Source of the DNA: an uncultured Prevotella sp.
GTDB taxonomy: Bacteria > Bacteroidota > Bacteroidia > Bacteroidales > Bacteroidaceae
Length of the DNA stretch: 59,851 bases
NCBI GenBank assembly: GCA_900315765.1
Contig: ONAK01000007.1
Location: forward strand, 1 to 59,851
Direction: 5' to 3'
Shown: positions 8,227-15,938 of the stretch, piece by piece
How positions within the stretch are numbered: position 1 is the stretch's first letter
Layout: the number at the start of each line of letters is the position of its first letter
Translations under genes and position numbers: made by a program
Notes under the pieces: model-generated
What the model saw: the letters and a program-made list of their open reading frames with translations, nothing else
The model's database searches: none
What the model was told of the DNA's origin: nothing

Positions 8227-10701
8227 ATGAAATACAGTATCGAAAAAGTCACCACCCTTATTGGTGCGCGAAGATATGGAAACACAGAGGCACAGGTTAG
8301 TTGGTTGTTAACAGATAGCCGTAGTCTTTGCTTCCCAGAAGAGACATTGTTTTTTGCCCTGAAAACTCAGCGTAACGATGGTCATCGCTACATTCAGGAC
8401 CTTTATAACCGCGGTGTACGTCAGTTCGTAGTAGAACAGGTGCCCGAACATTTCGAAACCCTCTATCCAGAGGCTAATTTTCTGCGAGTCCCCCACACGC
8501 TTGCTGCCCTGCAGCGCTTAGCCGAGCGCCATCGCGACGAGTTCGATATCCCCATCGTTGGTATTACAGGCTCTAATGGTAAGACCATGGTTAAGGAGTG
8601 GCTCTATCAGCTTCTGCTTCCATCGCAGCGCATTGTGCGTTCGCCTCGCAGTTATAATTCGCAGATAGGTGTGCCCCTTTCAGTGTGGTTGCTCAATGAG
8701 CAGACTGAGGTGGGAATTTTTGAGGCAGGTATCTCGCAGCCAGGCGAGATGATGGCCCTTCGCGACATCATCCAGCCCACCATAGGCGTGCTCACCACCC
8801 TTGGTGCTGCCCATCAGGAAAACTTCCGTTCGATGGAAGAGAAGTGCATGGAGAAACTGGAGCTGATGCACGATACCGAGGCGATGGTTTATTGCTCTGA
8901 CAACGATATCATCAGTCGTTGCATCCGTCGTATGAGCTACAAGGGTCAGAAGATATCATGGTCGACCTGCGACGATCAGGCCACCCTCTTTGTCAAGGAA
9001 ATAAAAACGCTCACCTCCTCACCTTCTCACTCTCAGATCACATACATCTGGAATGGCGAGGAGAACTGCTACTCCATCCCGTTCATCGACGAGGCCTCAA
9101 TTGAGAACTCCATCACCTGTGCAGCTATTGCTCTGCACCTTGGACTGACGCCTTCTGAACTGGCCGACCGTATGCCACAGCTTGAGCCTGTTGCCATGCG
9201 ACTGGAGGTAAAAGAGGGGCAGCGTGGATGCGTACTTATCAACGACTCTTACAACTCTGATATCAACTCGCTCGATATCGCCCTCGATTTCATGCAGCGT
9301 CGAGAGGCTAAGAAGCGCACGCTCATACTGAGCGATATTTTCCAGGCAGGTGTATCTCCTGCCGAGCTCTACGCTCAGGTCAGCGAGTTGGCTGTTAAGC
9401 GAGGCATCACCAAGTTCATTGGTGTTGGACCTGAACTCACTGCTCAGGCCGATAAGATCCAGATAGCTGATAAGCAGTTCTTTGCTGATGTCAAGCATTT
9501 CCTTTCGAGCGATGCTTTCACCTCTCTTCGCGATGAAATGATTCTGCTCAAGGGCGCCCGTCCTTTTGGTTTCGACCTGATTACGGAGCAGCTTGAACAG
9601 AAGGTTCACGAGACTATTCTCGAGGTTAACCTCAATGCAGTGGTCGAGAATCTTAACTACTATCGCTCGTTCATGAAACCCGAAACTAAGATGGTATGCA
9701 TGATCAAGGCCGACGCCTATGGCGCAGGAGCCGTTGAGATAGCCAAGACGCTGCAGGAGCATCGTGTTGATTATCTGGCTGTGGCTGTGGCCGACGAGGG
9801 TGTCACGCTGCGTAAGGCTGGCATCACTGCCAACATCATGATCATGAACCCCGAGATGACCGCTTTCAAGACCATGTTCGACTACGACTTGGAGCCTGAG
9901 GTCTACAGCTTCCGTCTGCTCGATGCACTCATCAAGGCAGCCCGCAAGGAGGGTATCACAGGTTGGCCTGTTCACATCAAGCTCGACACAGGTATGCATC
10001 GCCTTGGCTTCGATCCTGAGCGCGATATGGATGAGCTTGTCGATCGTCTCACCCATCAGCAGGCCGTCATCCCACGTTCAGTATTCAGCCACTTCGTTGG
10101 CTCCGATAGCGACGACTTCGACAACTTCTCTCGCCTGCAGTTCAAGCGTTTCGAGGCTGGCAGTCAGAAGCTTCAGGCAGCCTTCTCACATAAGATTCTG
10201 CGCCACATGGACAACTCTGCTGGTATCGAGCACTTCCCCGATCGCCAGTTGGATATGTGCCGTCTGGGTCTTGGTCTCTATGGTGTTGACCCTCGCGACA
10301 ATCGCATCCTCCACACCGTCAGCACGCTTAAGACCACCATTCTGCAGATGCACGATGTGCCTAAGAGCGAGACTGTGGGCTACAGTCGCAAGGGCAAGCT
10401 CGATCGCAACTCCGTTATCGCTGCCATTCCTATTGGCTATGCCGATGGTTTGAATCGTCGTCTTGGCAATCGCCACTGCTACTGCCTCGTCAACGGTCAG
10501 AAGGCAGAATATGTAGGTAATATCTGTATGGATGTGGCCCTGATTGATGTCACCGATATCCCTTGTAAGGAGGGCGATCAGGTTGAGATCTTTGGCGAGC
10601 ATCTGCCTGTTACAGTCTTGAGCGATGTACTCGAAACCATCCCATACGAGGTGCTCACGGGCATCAGCAATCGTGTGAAACGCGTTTATTTCCAAGACTA
10701 A
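8227..10701 (+). CDS. Fused UDP-MurNAc-tripeptide--D-Ala-D-Ala ligase and alanine racemase
   Basis: This bifunctional cell-wall enzyme makes D-alanine and attaches the D-Ala-D-Ala dipeptide to UDP-MurNAc-tripeptide. The MurF half (to about residue 460) has the ATP loop GITGSNGKTMVKEW near residue 113 and the SYNSQIGVPLSVW stretch. The racemase half begins near LEVNLNAVVENLNYYRS, with the PLP-binding Lys in MIKADAYGAG (Lys about 494) and the C-terminal catalytic region around GYADGLNRRLGN. A MurF-Alr fusion is a known arrangement in Bacteroidetes. Length (824) suits both domains. A short CTCACCT-type repeat (9009-9036) encodes LTSSPSHSQ inside the MurF half. A hairpin terminator follows directly. 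Confidence 0.95.
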   Translation: MKYSIEKVTTLIGARRYGNTEAQVSWLLTDSRSLCFPEETLFFALKTQRNDGHRYIQDLYNRGVRQFVVEQVPEHFETLYPEANFLRVPHTLAALQRLAERHRDEFDIPIVGITGSNGKTMVKEWLYQLLLPSQRIVRSPRSYNSQIGVPLSVWLLNEQTEVGIFEAGISQPGEMMALRDIIQPTIGVLTTLGAAHQENFRSMEEKCMEKLELMHDTEAMVYCSDNDIISRCIRRMSYKGQKISWSTCDDQATLFVKEIKTLTSSPSHSQITYIWNGEENCYSIPFIDEASIENSITCAAIALHLGLTPSELADRMPQLEPVAMRLEVKEGQRGCVLINDSYNSDINSLDIALDFMQRREAKKRTLILSDIFQAGVSPAELYAQVSELAVKRGITKFIGVGPELTAQADKIQIADKQFFADVKHFLSSDAFTSLRDEMILLKGARPFGFDLITEQLEQKVHETILEVNLNAVVENLNYYRSFMKPETKMVCMIKADAYGAGAVEIAKTLQEHRVDYLAVAVADEGVTLRKAGITANIMIMNPEMTAFKTMFDYDLEPEVYSFRLLDALIKAARKEGITGWPVHIKLDTGMHRLGFDPERDMDELVDRLTHQQAVIPRSVFSHFVGSDSDDFDNFSRLQFKRFEAGSQKLQAAFSHKILRHMDNSAGIEHFPDRQLDMCRLGLGLYGVDPRDNRILHTVSTLKTTILQMHDVPKSETVGYSRKGKLDRNSVIAAIPIGYADGLNRRLGNRHCYCLVNGQKAEYVGNICMDVALIDVTDIPCKEGDQVEIFGEHLPVTVLSDVLETIPYEVLTGISNRVKRVYFQD

Positions 10702-10709
10702 ATAAAAAA

Positions 10710-10738
10710 AAAGGATAGCCCTTGCGAGGCTATCCTTT
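10710..10738. terminator. Bidirectional hairpin terminator between convergent genes
   Basis: Stem AAAGGATAGCC / GGCTATCCTTT with a 7-base loop, flanked by A-runs on the left and T-rich sequence on the right. It can end both murF-alr and the DUF3467 gene, which converge here. Confidence 0.85.
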
Positions 10739-10746
10739 ATCTTTTC

Positions 10747-11076
10747 TTACGCTTCACCCTTCGAGGGGTCGAAAGCATCCAGCTTTATTCCACCTGTTTC
10801 TCTGTTTGGCAGTTTTATCTGTCCGAACTCAGCTTCATATCGCATCACGTTCTCGTTCAGCGCCAGCAGCAGTCGCTTCACGTGCTCTGGCGCCATGATG
10901 ATTCTGCTGCAAGCCTGTGCCTTAGGCACGCCAGGCAACACGCGTGCAAAGTCAATCACAAAGTCGCCCGATCCATGCGTAATCACCGCAAAGTTCGAAT
11001 ACTCCCCCTGAGCCACCTCCTGTGGAATCTCTATCTGCAGTCCCTGCTGCTTGTTGTTGTTATTATTCTCATTCAT
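10747..11076 (-). CDS. DUF3467 domain protein
   Basis: This small soluble protein of 109 residues begins with an Asn/Gln-rich stretch (MNENNNNNKQQ) and then matches the DUF3467 pattern: QGEYSNFAVITHGSGDFVIDFARVLPG followed by RIIMAPEHVKRLLLALNENVMRYE. The family is common in Bacteroidetes and its function is not known; similarity to phage-like or chaperone-like small folds has no support here. It is a single-gene unit with its own -7 box (minus strand, 11105-11112) and a shared terminator. Confidence 0.85.
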   Translation of the reverse strand: MNENNNNNKQQGLQIEIPQEVAQGEYSNFAVITHGSGDFVIDFARVLPGVPKAQACSRIIMAPEHVKRLLLALNENVMRYEAEFGQIKLPNRETGGIKLDAFDPSKGEA

Positions 11077-11104
11077 AATTCTTATAGTTTTAATTATTCT
11101 GCAG

Positions 11105-11112
11105 CAAAGGTA
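11105..11112 (-). promoter_or_regulatory. -7 box (TACCTTTG) of the DUF3467 gene
   Basis: Minus-strand TACCTTTGCTGCAG about 30 bases before the ATG at 11076 fits the Bacteroidetes -7 element. Confidence 0.65.
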
Positions 11113-11169
11113 CTACTTTTCTATGAAATACACAATTTTCAATAACTTTTTTTCGATTCCCATCCCCAC

Positions 11170-11201
11170 GTTGTCATCTCGACTACGCTCGACATGACAG
11201 G
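11170..11201. repeat. Dispersed GTCAT/ATGAC repeat, minimal copy
   Basis: TTGTCATCTCGACTACG joined directly to CTCGACATGACAGG: only the two inverted ends of the element seen at 316-472 and 1166-1272, without its core. The rest of the roughly 300-base gap between the DUF3467 gene and the porin gene holds only promoter sequences. Confidence 0.6.
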
Positions 11202-11304
11202 GTGGGGGAAGCATTCAATCACGATGACACAAGGAATCAATAATTGCATAAAGAAACTATTTTAATGCATAAATATAGATTATGAAAAGAAATATGCAAA
11301 ATAT

Positions 11305-11336
11305 TTTGTCTATTTGACGGAAAAGTAGTATTTTTG
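11305..11336 (+). promoter_or_regulatory. Promoter of the porin gene (TTTG / TATTTTTG)
   Basis: TTTG at 11305-11308 and TATTTTTG at 11329-11336, 24 bases start to start, which is the usual Bacteroidetes -33/-7 spacing. The ATG at 11376 lies about 40 bases further on. Confidence 0.65.
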
Positions 11337-11375
11337 CTGCCGCAAGGAACTAAATAATCAAAAAATGATGACTAA

Positions 11376-12461
11376 ATGAAACGTAAAACTTGCAAAATGA
11401 AACTGTTGGCAGTGGTGATGGCAATGGCCTCAAGTCTGACGGCATCAGCACAGCAGAAGAACAGTGAGATCGACTGGACAAAGGATTTTACCAGTCGTAT
11501 TACTCTGAATGGTTATGCCCAGGGCGGATGGAGCTACCAGAACCCTAACGACAAACCGCAGAATGCTTACAACCTGAAACGAACACTGCTGTGGGCCAAG
11601 GCCAGAATTACTGACAGATGGTCGTTTATGTTTATGCACGACTTCTCGAGTGTGGTGCAGGAGTATTACACTGACTATCGCCTGTCGAAAGGTAACGAAC
11701 TGACAGTGCGCTTTGGACAGTTCAAACATTCGTACACCATGGAGAATCCGATGTCGCCAACGCAGTTGGAACTGGTAGATGTATACTCGCAGGCAGTGCT
11801 TTATCTGGCTGGCGAGGGGCCTGACCCGCTGAACGGCGTGAACTATGGTCGCGACATGGGTCTTGAGGTGTATGGCGACCTGGCAAAGGGACTGCTGCAC
11901 TACGAGCTGGCACTGATGAGTGGACAGGGCATCAACCGCAAGGACCAGAACAATCAGAAGGACTTTATCGCTAAGTTGGAACTGCGCCCTGTGGACGGAT
12001 TCCGCGTGGTGGCATCAGGATATCTTGGCACTGGATGTGCTGTGGGCACTGCTGCCTGGAACCCTGAGATAAACGTGGGCGACAACTATAAACGCAATCG
12101 CTATAGCGTGGGTGCCGAGTACAAGACTCAGCCTTACACTGGCAGTAAATATAAGGAGGCTCGTCCTGCATCGATACGTGCAGAGTGGCTGGGCGGACAA
12201 GACGGAAACGTGGGAAGCCGTGGTGGATATGTGACTACAACTATCCCCGTGGTTGATGCGCTCGACATTGTGGCAAGTGGTGAGACCTTCGATCGCAACA
12301 CGAAGGTGGACGGTTGGGACCAGACAAACCTGACCGTTGGACTGCAGTACTGGTTCTACAAGAAGTGCCGTATGCAGCTGCAGTACACTCGTTGCATGTG
12401 TGGCGATATGATAGGAAAGGATTATAACTGGCTGCAGGCACAGATGCAGGTTGCGTTCTGA
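11376..12461 (+). CDS. Outer-membrane porin (OprO/OprP-like)
   Basis: The 361-residue protein has a signal peptide (basic start, hydrophobic LLAVVMAMASSLTASA, cleavage near residue 25) and many short amphipathic strands with aromatic ends (LNGYAQGGWSYQN, WSFMFMHDFSS, LTVGLQYWFYKKCRMQLQYTR), ending in Phe (QAQMQVAF) as outer-membrane beta-barrels do. The order of strands resembles phosphate-selective porins; whether phosphate is the substrate cannot be judged. The neighbouring plus-strand gene encodes a sodium:solute symporter, so the two may act in series for uptake of one nutrient. An alternative start at 11397 would still leave a signal peptide. Confidence 0.75.
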   Translation: MKRKTCKMKLLAVVMAMASSLTASAQQKNSEIDWTKDFTSRITLNGYAQGGWSYQNPNDKPQNAYNLKRTLLWAKARITDRWSFMFMHDFSSVVQEYYTDYRLSKGNELTVRFGQFKHSYTMENPMSPTQLELVDVYSQAVLYLAGEGPDPLNGVNYGRDMGLEVYGDLAKGLLHYELALMSGQGINRKDQNNQKDFIAKLELRPVDGFRVVASGYLGTGCAVGTAAWNPEINVGDNYKRNRYSVGAEYKTQPYTGSKYKEARPASIRAEWLGGQDGNVGSRGGYVTTTIPVVDALDIVASGETFDRNTKVDGWDQTNLTVGLQYWFYKKCRMQLQYTRCMCGDMIGKDYNWLQAQMQVAF

Positions 12462-12498
12462 TGAACAATGTAAAAATTATAAAATGTAAGAATTAAAG

Positions 12499-14025
12499 AT
12501 GATAATTAAGATAGCGTTTACGATTATATTTCTGGCGGTGATGATTGGAGTGGGATTGTACACTCGTAAGCAGGCCAGTAGTGTTGAAGGTTTCGTGTTG
12601 GGTGGGCGTGCTGTAGGTCCTTGGCTTACGGCTTTCGCTTTCGGAACAAGTTATTTCTCTGCTGTGGTATTCGTGGGCTACGCAGGTCAGTTCGGATGGA
12701 AATACGGACTGTCTTCTGCCTGGATAGGTATTGGTAACGCCATCATCGGCTCGCTGCTGGCGTGGCTGATTCTGGGGCGACGCACCAAGCTGATGACACA
12801 GCATATTGAGAGTCGCACGATGCCCGATTTCTTTGGAACACGCTTTGGCGATCAGGGGCTGCGCGTGGCAGCATCTATCATCGCCTTTGTATTCCTGATT
12901 CCTTATACCGCAGGTGTGTATAGTGGTATCTCCCGCCTGTTCGAGATGGGATTCAGCATTCCCTACGAGTACTGTGTCATCATCATGTCGATACTCACAG
13001 CCGTGTATGTCATCTTGGGTGGCTACAAGGCTACAGCGATGAACGACTTTATACAGGGCATCATCATGCTGTTTGGCATCGTAGCCGTCATCGTGGCTGT
13101 GCTCAATCTGCAGGGCGGTCTGACTGCTGCTGTCGATAAGTTGGCTGCCATCCCTTCTGATACCGACCCCATGCAGAACGGAGGCTTTGCCTCGTGGTTC
13201 GGACCTGACCCATGGGGCCTGTTGGGCGTGGTTGTACTGACATCGCTTGGAACCATGGGACTGCCACAGATGGTGGGTAAGTTCTACTCGATTACTGACG
13301 AGAGCGCCATCAAGCGCGGAACAGTGATATCAACAGTGTTTGCGTTTATCGTGGCTGGCGGATGCTACTTCCTTGGTGGTTTCGGACGCCTGTTCGGAAC
13401 TCCTCCTATGCTGCCAAACGGTAAACTGGCATTCGACTCTATCGTACCTTCGATGCTGGTAAATCTGCCTGATATCCTGATTGCCCTTGTAGTGCTGCTG
13501 GTGCTCAGTGCATCAATGTCGACACTGGCTTCGCTGGTGCTCACATCGAGCTCTACCATGACTCTCGACCTGATTTATCGCGACAAGAAATCGCTGCCAG
13601 GCGAGGTTGAGGATGGTGAGATAAACGATATCGTATCTGAGAAGATTGAGCGTCGTAAGGTGGTTGTAATGCGTGTGCTCATTATGTTCTTCATTGCCAT
13701 TTCGCTGCTGATAGCCCTTAATCCTCCTACGTTCATCGCCCAGCTGATGGGTATCTCGTGGGGTGCACTGGCTGGCGCCTTCCTGGCTCCGTTTATGCTG
13801 GGACTCTATCAGCGTAACATCACCACAGCTGCTGTATGGGCTTGCTTCATCTGGGGCGTGGGACTCACGGTTATCAACATGCTGGCAGGTAATCCTATCA
13901 ACCCCATCAACTGTGGTGCTATAGCCATGGTGGGTGGATTCCCAGTGGTATGGATTGTTAGTCTGTTCACCAAGAAATTGCCAGAGGACACCATCAACAA
14001 GATTTTTGAATGTTATAATAAATAA
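12499..14025 (+). CDS. Sodium:solute symporter (SSS family)
   Basis: This 508-residue inner-membrane transporter has about 13 membrane segments and the family signature region: an N-terminal membrane helix followed by EGFVLGGRAVGPWLTAFAFG, then FSAVVFVGYAGQFGWKYG, and GGYKATAMNDFIQGIIM near residue 175. Members couple uptake of sugars, amino acids or other organic solutes to sodium entry. The substrate cannot be predicted. It follows the porin by 37 bases and precedes the TlpA-like lipoprotein by a similar gap, so the three are probably one transcription unit. Confidence 0.9.
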   Translation: MIIKIAFTIIFLAVMIGVGLYTRKQASSVEGFVLGGRAVGPWLTAFAFGTSYFSAVVFVGYAGQFGWKYGLSSAWIGIGNAIIGSLLAWLILGRRTKLMTQHIESRTMPDFFGTRFGDQGLRVAASIIAFVFLIPYTAGVYSGISRLFEMGFSIPYEYCVIIMSILTAVYVILGGYKATAMNDFIQGIIMLFGIVAVIVAVLNLQGGLTAAVDKLAAIPSDTDPMQNGGFASWFGPDPWGLLGVVVLTSLGTMGLPQMVGKFYSITDESAIKRGTVISTVFAFIVAGGCYFLGGFGRLFGTPPMLPNGKLAFDSIVPSMLVNLPDILIALVVLLVLSASMSTLASLVLTSSSTMTLDLIYRDKKSLPGEVEDGEINDIVSEKIERRKVVVMRVLIMFFIAISLLIALNPPTFIAQLMGISWGALAGAFLAPFMLGLYQRNITTAAVWACFIWGVGLTVINMLAGNPINPINCGAIAMVGGFPVVWIVSLFTKKLPEDTINKIFECYNK

Positions 14026-14061
14026 AACAAAACTGTTTAATAATTATTGAATGCTTCGTAT

Positions 14062-14616
14062 ATGAAAAAGTCTGTTTTAACCCTTACTTTACTTTCGCTG
14101 ACTTTGACACTGATGACGTCGTGTGCTCAAAAGTCAAAACCAGCAGCGCCTGCAGAGAATACCCAGAAAACTGAGGCTGCAGCAGCTGAGGATGATGCCG
14201 ACATGGCGCCTGACTTTGAACTGCCAAACCTGCAGGGATCTACCACCAGACTCTCGAGCCTGCGTGGCAAATATGTCATTATCGACTTCTGGGGCTCGTG
14301 GTGCGTCTGGTGCATACGTGGCATTCCGCAGATGAAGAACTACTATACCAAGTACAAGGACAAGATGGAGATTCTGGGGGTGGATTGTCGCGACTCTGAG
14401 GACGAATGGCGAGCTGCTGTTGAGGAGTATCAGTTGCCTTGGCCACAGGTGCGCTGCGACGATGCCAACATGCGTAAGCTTGGAGCTGAGTATGGTATAC
14501 AGGGTTTCCCAACCAAAGTGGTGGTTGATCCCAAAGGTAAAGTTGTAAAGTACGTCTCAGGCGAGGATCCTGCCTTCTACACCTATCTCGATAGTATTTT
14601 TTCAGGCACGGATTAA
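14062..14616 (+). CDS. TlpA-like thiol-disulfide oxidoreductase, lipoprotein
   Basis: The 184-residue protein has a lipoprotein signal (MKKSVLTLTLL, Cys at about residue 21 in LMTSC), an Ala/Glu-rich linker, and a thioredoxin-fold AhpC/TSA-Redoxin domain with WCVWC (CxxC) near residues 79-83 and GIQGFPTKVVVDP, where the cis-Pro lies. It would act in the periplasm as a reductant. The ATG at 14062 starts a proper lipoprotein signal; a TTG at 14047 adds only five residues. The last codons (Gly-Thr-Asp-stop) are formed by a dispersed repeat that begins at 14604, so that element seems to have set the present C-terminus. Confidence 0.9.
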   Translation: MKKSVLTLTLLSLTLTLMTSCAQKSKPAAPAENTQKTEAAAAEDDADMAPDFELPNLQGSTTRLSSLRGKYVIIDFWGSWCVWCIRGIPQMKNYYTKYKDKMEILGVDCRDSEDEWRAAVEEYQLPWPQVRCDDANMRKLGAEYGIQGFPTKVVVDPKGKVVKYVSGEDPAFYTYLDSIFSGTD

Positions 14617-14747
14617 CACGGCTTTTAATAAATTAAAAGACACGGATTTTTTTATACCGTGTCTTTTTTTTGTTATATAGGCAGTGTCTCTTTTTTTTTA
14701 AAAAGAGCCGTGTTAATCCGTGCCTAATTATTAAAATCCGTGCCTAA
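14604..14747. repeat. Paired CACGGATT dispersed repeats in inverted orientation, with internal terminator
   Basis: The left copy (14604-14651) begins AGGCACGGATTAACACGG and the right copy (14701-14747) begins AAAAGAGCCGTGTTAATCC, so the two are about 20-base inverted matches. Between them, 14635-14668 forms a stem AAGACACGG / CCGTGTCTT followed by a T-run, a good terminator for the TlpA-like gene. The left copy closely matches the inverted 24974-25017 copy across about 44 bases. Confidence 0.7.
14635..14668 (+). terminator. Rho-independent terminator after the TlpA-like gene
   Basis: Stem AAGACACGG / CCGTGTCTT with an A/T loop and eight following T residues, built from dispersed-repeat sequence. 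Confidence 0.7.
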
Positions 14748-14750
14748 TAA

Positions 14751-15899
14751 TTAATACGCGTGGTCATCGGAGGCTATTTCTTCCTTGGTGATTTTCTTTT
14801 TGTCGATGGCGCGCCAGGCGTAGAAGATATATGCCAGTACAAATGGTACAAGGAGCGATACCCAGAACATGGTGCGCAGGGTGAACTCGCTTGAGCATGA
14901 GTTGGCCAGCGTGAGCGACGACTGCAGGTCGGCTGTCGATGGATAGTAGGCTGTGTTGTTCCAACCTGCTAACAGCAGCAGTGCCAGCACGGTGAAGATA
15001 GTGCCTAAACCTGCCTGCCAGATGCCTGCAATGAAACGCTTTGAGATGATGGTGTAGATGATGCCAAAGAGCACCATAATCACTCCTGATAGCAACAGTA
15101 CCAACAGCCCCCACATCTCCAACATATTGTTAAGGTATTTGTGTGGCTCCATGTATACCAAGCCAGAGGCGTTGATGGCATAGCCTTCTTTTACCAGCAG
15201 ATGAACCAGATAGGCCACAAACAGCACCACAAACGGAACGGCTGCACCAACCAGTCTGACGCTGGCGCGCGAACGGATATTCTCGTCGTCCACATTATTA
15301 ATAATATAAAGGATGCCAAGCACGCGAGCCAGGAACACCACAGCAAAGCCAAATATCAGTACCCAAGGATTGAGCAGGGCATCGAGTCCGTGAGAAGCGT
15401 TGGCCCAATGGCTGATGACAGGTGTGATGGCACCAGCATCAACCAGGTTCTCTTTGGCGATGATGAAGTTGGAACCCTCGAAGAATGTGGCTACTGCACC
15501 ACCAAGCAACAGCGGGCCCACGATGCCATTCAGCGTGAGGAAGAACTGGAATGTTCTGGGACCAAGAATATTACCTATCTTATTCTGAAACTCGTAGCTC
15601 ACAGCCTGTAGCACAAATGTGAACAGGATGATCATCCACAGCCAGTAAGCACCTCCAAACGATGTGCTGTAGAACAGTGGGAACGATGCAAAGAAGGCGC
15701 CACCAAAGGTTACCAGCGTGGTGAAGGTGAACTCCCACTTGCGGCCTGTAGAATTGTAGACCATGCGGCGCTCTTCTTCAGTACGGCCCAGTGAGCGTGC
15801 CACTGAATTGGCTCCCTGAACAAAGAGCAGAAACACCAGTATTCCACCAAGCAGTGATACTACAAACCACCAATAATTCTGTAAAAATTCGTATGACAT
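14751..15899 (-). CDS. cydB: Cytochrome bd oxidase subunit II
   Basis: CydB is the second membrane subunit of the quinol-oxidising bd-type terminal oxidase used at low oxygen. The 382-residue protein has about eight to nine membrane helices, the family start FLQNYWWFVVSLLGGILVFL and FWVSLLVPFVLAYIFYAWRA near the end. It lies 39 bases downstream of cydA on the same strand, with the small DUF4492 gene before cydA. The operon lets an otherwise anaerobic bacterium respire nanomolar oxygen. Confidence 0.95.
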   Translation of the reverse strand: MSYEFLQNYWWFVVSLLGGILVFLLFVQGANSVARSLGRTEEERRMVYNSTGRKWEFTFTTLVTFGGAFFASFPLFYSTSFGGAYWLWMIILFTFVLQAVSYEFQNKIGNILGPRTFQFFLTLNGIVGPLLLGGAVATFFEGSNFIIAKENLVDAGAITPVISHWANASHGLDALLNPWVLIFGFAVVFLARVLGILYIINNVDDENIRSRASVRLVGAAVPFVVLFVAYLVHLLVKEGYAINASGLVYMEPHKYLNNMLEMWGLLVLLLSGVIMVLFGIIYTIISKRFIAGIWQAGLGTIFTVLALLLLAGWNNTAYYPSTADLQSSLTLANSCSSEFTLRTMFWVSLLVPFVLAYIFYAWRAIDKKKITKEEIASDDHAY

Positions 15900-15938
15900 A
15901 GTAACTCAATTTTTAGACGTAATAACAGGTGAACATAT

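Noticed and set aside
9097-10056. 319-residue minus-strand frame opposite murF-alr
   Set aside because: It is a shadow of a well-supported plus-strand gene, and its translation shows no recognisable motif.
10721-10738. CCTTGCGAGG in the murF-alr terminator as another island operator
   Set aside because: It is the loop and right arm of a terminator, lacks the left half-site, and no promoter follows.
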